Positions 7,811 to 14,767 of a stretch of 16,594 nucleotides of DNA are shown here, one piece after another. The DNA comes from G020348385 sp964580235 (GTDB lineage: Bacteria; Acidobacteriota; Aminicenantia; Aminicenantales; Aminicenantaceae). The DNA is taken from positions 1-16,594 of the forward strand of contig CAZOJY010000082.1 of NCBI GenBank assembly GCA_964580235.1, written 5' to 3'. Position 1 is the stretch's first letter. Every line of letters starts with the position of its first letter. The position numbers and the translations under genes were made by a program. The notes beneath the pieces were generated by a model that saw only the letters and a program-made list of their open reading frames with translations, did no database searches and had not been told where the DNA came from.

Positions 7811-7839
7811 ATCATAACCCACACAGCCCAAAACTTCAA
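7811..7839 (-). promoter_or_regulatory. Candidate promoter of the response regulator
   Basis: On the minus strand TTGAAG (7839-7834), a 17-bp spacer and TATGAT (7816-7811) form a plausible sigma-70 promoter. The -10 occupies exactly -12 to -7 relative to the A of the ATG at 7804. Transcription would thus start on or next to the start codon, giving a leaderless mRNA. This agrees with the lack of a Shine-Dalgarno sequence there. Confidence 0.5.
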
Positions 7840-7879
7840 ACCAGACTTTCAGAAATAGCTTCGCTCCCGTGCAGGTCTT

Positions 7880-7925
7880 ATGCGCCATTCCTCATCGTCC
7901 TTCTCGGCGGCTCTATATGGCGCAT
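7880..7925. repeat. 9-bp inverted repeat flanking 28 bp
   Basis: ATGCGCCAT (7880-7888) and ATGGCGCAT (7917-7925) are exact inverted copies. The right arm abuts the multi-hairpin repeat that starts at 7925, and the left arm contains the alternative ATG of the regulator. It may be the edge of a larger dispersed element or a hairpin. Confidence 0.4.
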
Positions 7926-8018
7926 GTCATTGCGAGGCCCCGCAGGGGCCGAAGCAATCCCCCGGAGATTGCCACACACCCTTCGGGTGTTCGCAATGAC
8001 ACAAGAAGGATTGCCTCG
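7925..8018. repeat. Multi-hairpin REP-like intergenic repeat
   Basis: An 11-bp outer stem, TGTCATTGCGA (7925-7935) with TCGCAATGACA (7991-8001), encloses three consecutive hairpins. These are GGCCCC/GGGGCC (7936-7941, 7945-7950), GCAATC/GATTGC (7954-7959, 7967-7972) and ACACCC/GGGTGT (7976-7981, 7985-7990). A further inverted copy of CGAAGCAATCC (7950-7960) follows at 8008-8018 as GGATTGCCTCG, with one mismatch. TCATTGCGAGG...CGAAGCAATCC is a type of dispersed intergenic repeat I know from many bacterial genomes. The element fills much of the gene-free stretch 7805-8136, between the divergent regulator and M16 genes. Confidence 0.8.
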
Positions 8019-8092
8019 AAGAATGGGTCGTCATAGCTAAATCTTCAAGGTCGCTGCAGCCATATCTAAAAACCTAACAAGTTCGGGATCGC

Positions 8093-8121
8093 TTGATAAG
8101 GGAGGGGGCATACTGTAAGAT
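8093..8121 (+). promoter_or_regulatory. Candidate promoter of the M16 peptidase pair
   Basis: TTGATA (8093-8098, five of six consensus bases), a 17-bp spacer and TAAGAT (8116-8121, four of six) could start transcription near 8128, a few bases before the ATG at 8137. The match is moderate and rests on sequence alone. Confidence 0.35.
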
Positions 8122-8136
8122 GGATTTGAGGGTTTC

Positions 8137-9495
8137 ATGAGAAAGCTTTTGATCATTATTCTGTCCATGATGCTTTTTGTATCCGCCCATTTTTTTGGGG
8201 AAGAAGCGGAAAGGACCGATTTTTCGAATTTCGAGCTTGAAAACAGCATGAAAGTTTTTCTGTACGAGAGGCATTCCCTTCCGCTTCTCAATGTTGTTTT
8301 CGCTTTTGATGTGGGAACCAAGAACGAATCCGATGAAACGAACGGTCTGGTGCATATCCTGGAGCACTATATCCTCTTTCGGGGGACAGAACTGCGGACC
8401 GGGGAAGAGATTGGCCGTGATATCCGGGCCCACGGCGCATATTTCAATGCCCACACGGGGCGCGACCTTGCAACATTCGAAATGTCCCTCCCATCTGAAT
8501 ACACGGATTTCGCTCTGAAAAACCAAAAGGAAATCTTGTTCCAGCTGAAATTCACTCAGGAAGAGCTGGACAAGGAAAAACAAATCATCCTGGAAGAGCT
8601 GAGTCAAATCAAGGACGATCCGCTTAAATATGGAACAGCACTTGTGTATCAGAGCCTTTTTCAGAATCACCCCTACCAGAAGCCGATCTACGGAAAAAGG
8701 GAAATCATCGAGGCCGCAACGGTCCAGGAGATCCAGCAATTCCACAAAAAATATTTTGTACCGGCCAACTGTGCCCTGGCCATTGTGGGCGATTTTGAAA
8801 TGGATGAGATGAAAGAGAAAATTAAGGCCCTTTTTGGCCGGCTGGAAAACAACGGATTTACATCCCCGGAGTTCGGTAAAGTCCTCCCGCTCAAAAAAAA
8901 CGTTGAACTCAAAGAAGAGATGGATGTCAATACCGGATATTTGATTATCGGAACAGTAGGACCGGACTACAACAACAACGAACAATTTGGTGTGGATGTA
9001 TTGATCGAGGTTCTCGGTCGAGGTGTCACCCCGCTGTTGAATCAACCGCTGCGAGGAAGAAGAGATCTCGTTAAAACCATTTCTATGGGATTTGGAGCCT
9101 ACAAATATGGAGGAATCATCTATCTCTACCTGACATTGGAACCAAAGAGGATAAAAGCGGCAAAGAGAGAGGCCCTCAAATTTTTGCGAAATTCCAGGAA
9201 TCTCAATTATACCAAAACGGATTACCCGGGTGATGCACAATTTTATGCGCTCGATTATCTGGAAAGCGCAAAAAACCAGATCAAATTCCGGTTCCATCAA
9301 TCCCAAGAGAAAGGCTTAAATCTGGCACTGTCCCTGGCCACACACGCTCTCCGGAGTGATGGGGTGGACCGTGGCACCTACATCAGCAATATCGAGAATA
9401 TAAGTTCATCGGATTTGAGAAAGGCTGCGGCCGCTTACCTCAGCAAATATGGATACGTCATCATTTCCATCGTTCCGAAAGAAAAAAAACAATAA
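8137..9495 (+). CDS. Exported M16 family zinc peptidase, catalytic subunit
   Basis: This is an insulinase/processing-peptidase family metalloprotease that would degrade peptides outside the cytoplasm. A signal peptide is visible: MRKLL followed by a hydrophobic stretch to about residue 16, with possible cleavage after VSA. The inverted zinc motif HxxEH is intact as His73-Ile-Leu-Glu76-His77 in GLVHILEHYILF. The third zinc ligand is Glu153 or Glu154 in IILEELSQIKDDP. FNAHTGRDLATFEM is another conserved family stretch. The C-terminal domain is degenerate: the LREK.GLAY segment that binds substrate is replaced by LRGRRDLVKTIS. At 452 residues it has normal single-unit (M16B) length. GAGGG just upstream of the ATG is a modest ribosome binding site. 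The partner gene begins 11 bases after its stop. Confidence 0.9.
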   Translation: MRKLLIIILSMMLFVSAHFFGEEAERTDFSNFELENSMKVFLYERHSLPLLNVVFAFDVGTKNESDETNGLVHILEHYILFRGTELRTGEEIGRDIRAHGAYFNAHTGRDLATFEMSLPSEYTDFALKNQKEILFQLKFTQEELDKEKQIILEELSQIKDDPLKYGTALVYQSLFQNHPYQKPIYGKREIIEAATVQEIQQFHKKYFVPANCALAIVGDFEMDEMKEKIKALFGRLENNGFTSPEFGKVLPLKKNVELKEEMDVNTGYLIIGTVGPDYNNNEQFGVDVLIEVLGRGVTPLLNQPLRGRRDLVKTISMGFGAYKYGGIIYLYLTLEPKRIKAAKREALKFLRNSRNLNYTKTDYPGDAQFYALDYLESAKNQIKFRFHQSQEKGLNLALSLATHALRSDGVDRGTYISNIENISSSDLRKAAAAYLSKYGYVIISIVPKEKKQ

Positions 9496-9506
9496 GGTTT
9501 GCACGA

Positions 9507-10835
9507 ATGTTAGCACGAAGGTTTTTGTTTATTATCGCGGGATTATGTGTTTCTTTTTCGATGTGTGTTCTGGCATATCCCACATCTTCTGAAATCCTTT
9601 TTAAAAACAAGCCAGAGAAAGAGGTCCTATCTAATGGTTTGACTTTTATCTACCAGAATGATGATTCATCTGCTACATCGGTTGTTCAAATCTTGATGAT
9701 TGGGGGAAAACGGCGGGAGCCTGAGGGAAAACAAGGGGTGGCGCTTCTGACCACCCGTCTTTGCCTTGAATTGCCCGACCAACAGCTCCTCCAACGGTTG
9801 ATGAATCAGGCCACTAACCAAACATATGTCTGCAGAAACGATTTTTCGGTCATTAAGATTTCCTGCCTTTCTGAGAACCTGGAGGAAGCCATAAAACTGA
9901 GCACAAAAATCCTGAAAGATCCCCTGTTTTCTGGATTGCGATTGGAAAGAATAAAGGACTTCATGAATCACTATAGAAAACTGCGGGAGGATGAGCCGAT
10001 AAATGTAGCCCATACGGCTGCACTGGATAATCTGTTTTTTGGGAGTCCTTATGCTGGCTCAACCTATGGGACAGAACAATCCCTCAAGGAAATAAAAAAA
10101 CGGGATGTGGAAAACTATTTCAGCACGTACGTCAAAGCAGGGAACATGATCGTTGCGGTTTCTACTGATCTGGGAAAAGAAAAAACGCTGAGTATCATTC
10201 AGCCTTATTTTGAAAAGTTCCCTGGGGGAAAACCTCAGGAGGCCGATCCAATCTCCATCTCAACGGGACCAGCAGAGGAAAAAAACCTGTTTCTTGAAAA
10301 AGACACCCAACAGAGTTTGGTTTATATGGCCTTCCCCCTGCCTGAAATATCTGAAAAAAACTATGTTCTCGCCACCATGCTTCAAAATCTTTTAGGAAAA
10401 GGCATGAATTCTAAACTCTGGTCACTGAGGACAGAAAAAAAGCTTGCCTATATTGTCGATTCCAGAGCATTCCTGATGAAGGAAGGAGGAATGCTCGAGG
10501 CTTATCTTGAAACGGATCAGACAAAAAAAGATTTGGCTGTTGCAGAAATGAAGAAGACGATTGAAGACCTTTACCAGAACGGAATTTCGGCAGAAGAACT
10601 CAGAATAACAAAGGTTCAATCCAAAGGCCTGGTCATCAGAGGAAACGAAACAAAGGACGCCAAAACCTACAATCTCGCCTTCATGGAAGCTGTTGGATTG
10701 GGGTATGAGTTCCTGGATAGGATGCTGGCCGAAATCAACGCCGCAACGCTTGCAGAATTCAACACGTTTATCCGGGGTGTTTTAAATCCTGAAAAAGCGG
10801 TCTCGATAACGGTTGGTCCTAGCCGGTGGCCGTGA
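9507..10835 (+). CDS. Exported M16 family protein lacking the zinc site (partner subunit)
   Basis: This second M16-fold protein has 442 residues and its own signal peptide (hydrophobic core about residues 6-22, possible cleavage after VLA at 23). The place where HxxEH should be reads GVALLTTRL, so Leu80, Thr83 and Arg84 replace the His, Glu and His; it cannot bind catalytic zinc. It keeps the substrate-binding segment MNSKLWSLRTEKKLAY, with Arg308 and Tyr315 in the positions typical of the non-catalytic partner in heterodimeric M16B enzymes. With the preceding gene it forms a complementary pair, one with the metal site and one with the Arg/Tyr pair. AAGG lies nine bases before the ATG. Its last 17 bases overlap the 3' end of the convergent aminopeptidase gene. 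Confidence 0.88.
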   Translation: MLARRFLFIIAGLCVSFSMCVLAYPTSSEILFKNKPEKEVLSNGLTFIYQNDDSSATSVVQILMIGGKRREPEGKQGVALLTTRLCLELPDQQLLQRLMNQATNQTYVCRNDFSVIKISCLSENLEEAIKLSTKILKDPLFSGLRLERIKDFMNHYRKLREDEPINVAHTAALDNLFFGSPYAGSTYGTEQSLKEIKKRDVENYFSTYVKAGNMIVAVSTDLGKEKTLSIIQPYFEKFPGGKPQEADPISISTGPAEEKNLFLEKDTQQSLVYMAFPLPEISEKNYVLATMLQNLLGKGMNSKLWSLRTEKKLAYIVDSRAFLMKEGGMLEAYLETDQTKKDLAVAEMKKTIEDLYQNGISAEELRITKVQSKGLVIRGNETKDAKTYNLAFMEAVGLGYEFLDRMLAEINAATLAEFNTFIRGVLNPEKAVSITVGPSRWP

Positions 10836-12210
10836 TTGCCTCAATATCCTCAACAGTTTTGGGGATGCGTTTTCCTAAGACTTGGCTGCCTTCACGGGTT
10901 ACAAGAACGTCATCCTCTATCCGGATGCCGCCAAAATCTCTGAATGCATCGATTTTTTCATAGTCAACAAACTGATCAAATTTATTCTCCGCCGCCCACT
11001 GATCGATCAAAGCGGGAATAAAGTAAATGCCAGGTTCGACAGTGAGAACATAACCGGGTTCGAGCTGCCTGGCAAAACGCAGATACGCGAGGCCAAACTG
11101 TGGGCTTCTCTGGACTGAATGGTCATAACCCACAAAATCTTCCCCCAGATCCTCCATATCGTGCACATCCAGGCCGATCATATGTCCCAATCCATGGGGA
11201 AAAAACAAAGCATGTGCCCCGGCGTCCACAGCAGCAGACGTCTCCCCTTTCATCAATCCAGCTTCTTTCAATCCGGAGGCAATAACCGATGCGCATTTGA
11301 GATGGATATCTTTGAACATGATTCCTGGCTTGATGTTTTGAATCGCTGTCTCCTGAGCTTTCAGGACGATTTCGTAGATCTGTTTCTGTTTATCTGTAAA
11401 TCTGCCTCCCACCGGAACAGTTCGGGTGATATCCGATGCGTAATTCATCGGCGATTCTGAACCGGCATCCATCACAAGAAGATTTCCCTCATCAAGTTGG
11501 TTCCCATGGAAGTGATTGTGGAGAATCTGCCCATTTTTTGTGAGGATTGTCGGAAACGCCACATGACAATCCGATGCAGAAACGATTCCTTCCATCCTGC
11601 CGACGATTTCATATTCGTATGTACCTTGTTTCGCTATCTTCATCGCAGCGATATACATGTCGTAGGTCACCTCATGCGCCAGCTCCATCTGAGCGATCTC
11701 TTCCGGTATTTTTACATTTCTTTGGGCAACGACGGCTTTGATAAAATCTTTGGATGTGTACTTTCTCACAGAATCATGTTCGATTCCGAGCAACTGGGCG
11801 ATTTTCAAAATGTTCTCTGGCCTGTAAGGAGGAAGATAATGAATAGTTTTTCCCTTATGCTGAGCCTCTTTGATTGTTTCCTCGAGTTTAGAAAGAGGAG
11901 CAGTCTCAGACACGCCCACGAGAGCGGCTCGTTCTTTTAGTTTGGGAAGATGGCCCATCCATATGATATCTTCTATGTCCACATCATCCCCAAAAATCAC
12001 GTCTTTCTCTTCGTCAACATCCACGAGGGCAGCTAAAGAAGGTGTGTCCAAGCCAAAAAAATAAAGAAAAGAACTGTCCTGGCGGAAATGATACGGATTG
12101 GCCGGGTAGTTCATCGGACTTTCTTCGTTCCCGAGAAACAAAAGCAGACCAGATCCGACTTGTTCTTTTAATCGCGCTCGTCGTTCGGTATAAATCTTAG
12201 GATCAAACAT
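10819..12210 (-). CDS. pepP: Xaa-Pro aminopeptidase (M24B)
   Basis: This enzyme removes the N-terminal residue from peptides with proline in second position, normally in the cytoplasm. The 463-residue protein has the N-terminal AMP_N domain (about 3-130, with the motif YHFRQDSSFLYFFGLD). A pita-bread metallopeptidase domain follows, with all five dimetal ligands visible: Asp248 (VMDAGSE), Asp260 (YASDITRTVP), His343 (HGLGHMIGLDVHD), Glu392 (VEPGIYF) and Glu432 (GIRIEDD). His350 matches the catalytic-site histidine. No signal peptide is seen. AAGGAG seven bases before ATG is a good ribosome binding site. Prolidase (PepQ) is less likely because of the AMP_N domain. The gene is convergent with the M16 pair and overlaps it by 17 bp. 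Confidence 0.93.
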   Translation of the reverse strand: MFDPKIYTERRARLKEQVGSGLLLFLGNEESPMNYPANPYHFRQDSSFLYFFGLDTPSLAALVDVDEEKDVIFGDDVDIEDIIWMGHLPKLKERAALVGVSETAPLSKLEETIKEAQHKGKTIHYLPPYRPENILKIAQLLGIEHDSVRKYTSKDFIKAVVAQRNVKIPEEIAQMELAHEVTYDMYIAAMKIAKQGTYEYEIVGRMEGIVSASDCHVAFPTILTKNGQILHNHFHGNQLDEGNLLVMDAGSESPMNYASDITRTVPVGGRFTDKQKQIYEIVLKAQETAIQNIKPGIMFKDIHLKCASVIASGLKEAGLMKGETSAAVDAGAHALFFPHGLGHMIGLDVHDMEDLGEDFVGYDHSVQRSPQFGLAYLRFARQLEPGYVLTVEPGIYFIPALIDQWAAENKFDQFVDYEKIDAFRDFGGIRIEDDVLVTREGSQVLGKRIPKTVEDIEAITATG

Positions 12211-12242
12211 GTATGAACTCCTTCTTAATAAAAGTAAATACC

Positions 12243-12272
12243 ATAATATACCAATCCCTTTCCTAGATACAA
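12243..12272 (-). promoter_or_regulatory. Candidate pepP promoter
   Basis: On the minus strand TATTAT (12248-12243), or the overlapping TATATT (12250-12245), makes a good -10. The only -35 at suitable spacing is TTGTAT (12272-12267, three of six consensus bases). The -35 ends two bases from the inverted-repeat element that begins at 12275. Confidence 0.4.
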
Positions 12273-12274
12273 TA

Positions 12275-12404
12275 TTAAATTGGGGACAGGATATCCTTTC
12301 ACTTAATTGTCATATTTTAAGGGTTTCTTTTATTGTACAATAAATTCAGAGATCAGATAAACGAGTGTTAAAATAAGTGAAAGGATATCCTGTCCCCAAT
12401 TTAA
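12275..12404. repeat. 130-bp element with 31-bp perfect inverted terminal repeats
   Basis: Positions 12275-12305 and 12374-12404 are perfect inverted copies over 31 bp and flank 68 bp of AT-rich DNA. Each arm begins TTAAATTGGGGACAGG and contains the palindrome GGATATCC. The GGGGACAGG/CCTGTCCCC core resembles REP-type sequences mobilised by REP-associated tyrosine transposases (knowledge of the class, not tested here). No ORF of note and no obvious target duplication is present. The right arm contains the hypD stop codon (12403-12401), and the left arm abuts the pepP promoter. It could act as a non-autonomous mobile element, a transcription terminator for the hypD operon, or both. Confidence 0.85.
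12329..12344. promoter_or_regulatory. 16-bp perfect palindrome inside the inverted-repeat element
   Basis: TTTATTGTACAATAAA is a perfect dyad with centre TTGTACAA. It lies near the middle of the 130-bp element, between hypD and the pepP promoter. It could be an operator for a dimeric regulator or the tip of the large stem-loop; the sequence does not decide. Confidence 0.4.
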
Positions 12405-14764
12405 AAGGAGAGGTGTTCGGTGCGGTGGATGATCTCGTTCTGGAGATCGACACTGAGGTCCACAAAATAATCGCTGTAGCCTGCCACTCTCACGATCAAA
12501 TCCCTGTATTTATCCGGGTGTTTCTGAGCCTCACGCAGAGTATCCGCGCTGATCACGTTGAACTGGATGTGGTGGCCGTCCATTTTGAAATACGAGCGAA
12601 CAAGATGGGACAGCTTATCGATTCCTTCTTCGTCGGCTAAAAGTTGAGGAGTAAATTTTTGGTTGAGCAGGGTTCCTCCCGTGCGCACATGGTCCATTTT
12701 TGCTGCGGATTTCAGCACGGCAGTCGGACCCAATCTGTCTGATCCTTGAACAGGAGAAACGCCCTCGGAGAGAGGCTCTTTGGCTTTTCTGCCATCAGCC
12801 GTGGCACCGATAACACTCCCGAAATAAACATGAACAGTGGTGGGCAGGAGGTTGATCCGGTAATGTCCTCCCTTGGTGTTGGGTCTCCCATCTACGGTCT
12901 CGAAATACACTTCAAATATGGATTTCATGATGTCGTCAGCATAATCCTCGTCGTTCCCGTATTTTGGAGTTTTATTCAAAAGCCTCTGACGCAGTGTCTC
13001 ATACCCTTCAAAGTCGCTCTTTATGGCCGCGAGTAAACGGCGCATGCTGACATGCTTTTTATCATACACATTGTACTTTATCGCAGTCAGGATATCGGTC
13101 ATGCTCCCCAAACCCACTCCCTGGATATAGTTGGTGTTGTAGCGGGCTCCACCGTCATGGTAGTCCTTGCCCGTGGTAATACAGTCATCGATCAACAAGG
13201 AGAGAAACGGTGTGGGGAGAAGTTCTGCGTACAACCGCTCGATAATGTTATTGCCTGTGACCTTGATCTCGATGAAATGCTTTAGCTGCTTCTTAAAAGC
13301 ACTAAAAAGCTCATCGTAGTACGCAAATCTTTCCGGATTTCCGGTCAGGAGGCCTATCCTTTTTCCTGTCCTCGGGTCCACACCATTATTCAGGGTGATT
13401 TCCAATACCTTGGGCATATTGAAATAGCCGGTGAGGATATAGCTTTCTTTCCCAAAAGCCCCTGATTCCACGCATCCGCTGGACCCACCATTCCTGGCGT
13501 CTTCGACTGATTTCCCCTGCCGCACAAGCTCCTGGACGATCGCATCGGTGTTAAAGATCGATGGCTGCCCGAAACCTGTTTTCACGATTTTTAAGGCTCT
13601 TTTTAAAAACTGATCCGGATTTTTTTTACTTATCTGGACCATAGAACTGGGCTGGAGGATTCTCATTTCCTCCACCACATCCAAAATAAGATAGGAAAGT
13701 TCATTCACAGCATCCGATCCATCCGGCTTGACTCCTCCAGTGTTGATCAAGGCAAAATCCGTGTATGTGCCGCTCTCCTTGGCTGTCACGCCCACTTTTG
13801 GCGGGGCCGGTTGATTGTTGAACTTGATCCAAAAAGCTTGGAGAAGCTCTCGAGCTTTTTCTTCAGAAAGTGTTTTGTCTTCCCTGTCTTTTTTGTAAAA
13901 TGGATACAAATGCTGGTCTAGCCTTCCAGGATTAAAGGAATCCCATGTGTTGAATTCGATGATCACACCGCAGTGAACAAACCAGTAATACTGCAACGCT
14001 TCCCAGAAATTGCGCGGAGCGTTTGCGGGCACATGCAAACAGACTTTCGCGATTTTTTCCAGTTCCTTTTTCCGCTTCGGGTTTTTTTCTCTTTCCGCCA
14101 TTTTTTTCGCCTTTTCTGCATGGCGGGCGGCATAATGAATCAACGCATCGGCACAGATGTCCATGGCAATCAGCTCTTCTCTTTTTTTATAAGCTTCTGG
14201 GTCGTTTAAAAAATCCAGCTTGGCCAGGCTGTCCTCGATATCTTTTTTTAAATCTATAAAACCCTTTCGGTATATTTTGTCATCCAGAACCGTATGCCCC
14301 GGCACTCTCTGTTCCATGAATTCTGTGAAAATCCCTGCTTCATAGGAATCGATCCACTGCTGGGACATCTCGCCAAAGATCCTATCCCGCATGGATTTCC
14401 CGCGCCAAAACGGGATGATTTCATTTTTATAGAGTTCTTTCGTTTCTTCATACACAGCAAACGATGTCTTTTTTCGCGTGTCCAGGATCCTCAGATCCTT
14501 CAGACTGTGGGCTGTCACTTCTGGATATGTCGGTGTCGCCTTGGGACTTGGCCCCCGCTCCCCGACAATGAGCTCTCCTTTGTTTATGCATACGGTTTTA
14601 TTATCGAGGATATGCTTGAACGCCAGCGCTCTCTGCACCGGGGCCGACACTCTTTGCGCCACATTGCTTTTATAAAACTCTGTGACAAGCCGGGCTCTCT
14701 CTGAGGAAATAGAGGGTTTTGCCTTCAAGCTCTGTTCCCTTAATTTTTTTATGCGCTCATTCAT
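12401..14764 (-). CDS. hypD: Glycyl radical enzyme, trans-4-hydroxy-L-proline dehydratase (HypD-like)
   Basis: Predicted to dehydrate trans-4-hydroxy-L-proline to (S)-1-pyrroline-5-carboxylate by radical chemistry in the anaerobic cytoplasm. It has 787 residues. The glycyl radical loop RVAGYSDYF puts the radical on Gly762, and the thiyl residue is Cys431 followed by Glu433 in GGSSGCVESGAFGKES. As I recall them, the C. difficile HypD active-site residues are His160, Asp278, Cys434, Glu436 and Gly765. Here the equivalents are His157 (EQRVPGHTV), Asp275 (FNTWDSFNPGRLDQH), Cys431, Glu433 and Gly762, a constant shift of three. This argues for HypD rather than choline, glycerol or pyruvate-formate lyases. 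GGAGG seven bases before the ATG is a strong ribosome binding site, inside the activase gene's end. The stop codon lies in the 31-bp repeat arm. No P5C reductase gene is adjacent. Confidence 0.88.
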   Translation of the reverse strand: MNERIKKLREQSLKAKPSISSERARLVTEFYKSNVAQRVSAPVQRALAFKHILDNKTVCINKGELIVGERGPSPKATPTYPEVTAHSLKDLRILDTRKKTSFAVYEETKELYKNEIIPFWRGKSMRDRIFGEMSQQWIDSYEAGIFTEFMEQRVPGHTVLDDKIYRKGFIDLKKDIEDSLAKLDFLNDPEAYKKREELIAMDICADALIHYAARHAEKAKKMAEREKNPKRKKELEKIAKVCLHVPANAPRNFWEALQYYWFVHCGVIIEFNTWDSFNPGRLDQHLYPFYKKDREDKTLSEEKARELLQAFWIKFNNQPAPPKVGVTAKESGTYTDFALINTGGVKPDGSDAVNELSYLILDVVEEMRILQPSSMVQISKKNPDQFLKRALKIVKTGFGQPSIFNTDAIVQELVRQGKSVEDARNGGSSGCVESGAFGKESYILTGYFNMPKVLEITLNNGVDPRTGKRIGLLTGNPERFAYYDELFSAFKKQLKHFIEIKVTGNNIIERLYAELLPTPFLSLLIDDCITTGKDYHDGGARYNTNYIQGVGLGSMTDILTAIKYNVYDKKHVSMRRLLAAIKSDFEGYETLRQRLLNKTPKYGNDEDYADDIMKSIFEVYFETVDGRPNTKGGHYRINLLPTTVHVYFGSVIGATADGRKAKEPLSEGVSPVQGSDRLGPTAVLKSAAKMDHVRTGGTLLNQKFTPQLLADEEGIDKLSHLVRSYFKMDGHHIQFNVISADTLREAQKHPDKYRDLIVRVAGYSDYFVDLSVDLQNEIIHRTEHLSF

Positions 14765-14767
14765 TAT

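Noticed and set aside
7805..7888. 28-residue N-terminal extension of the response regulator from the ATG at 7888
   Set aside because: Although AAGGA precedes it, receiver domains begin almost directly with the KILVVDDE strand. The extension also lies over a repeat and over a promoter for the shorter start.
8074..9306. 410-codon open frame on the minus strand
   Set aside because: It lies fully antisense to the M16 catalytic subunit, whose motifs are unmistakable; the minus frame shows no family motif.
12275..12404. CRISPR-like pair of repeats
   Set aside because: There are only two copies and they are inverted rather than direct, so this is a terminal-inverted-repeat element.
12401..14764. 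Choline TMA-lyase, glycerol dehydratase or pyruvate formate-lyase identity
   Set aside because: The residues around Cys431 (GCVESGAFGKES) and the WDSFNPGRLDQH and EQRVPGHTV segments fit HypD better, with a constant offset over five active-site residues.
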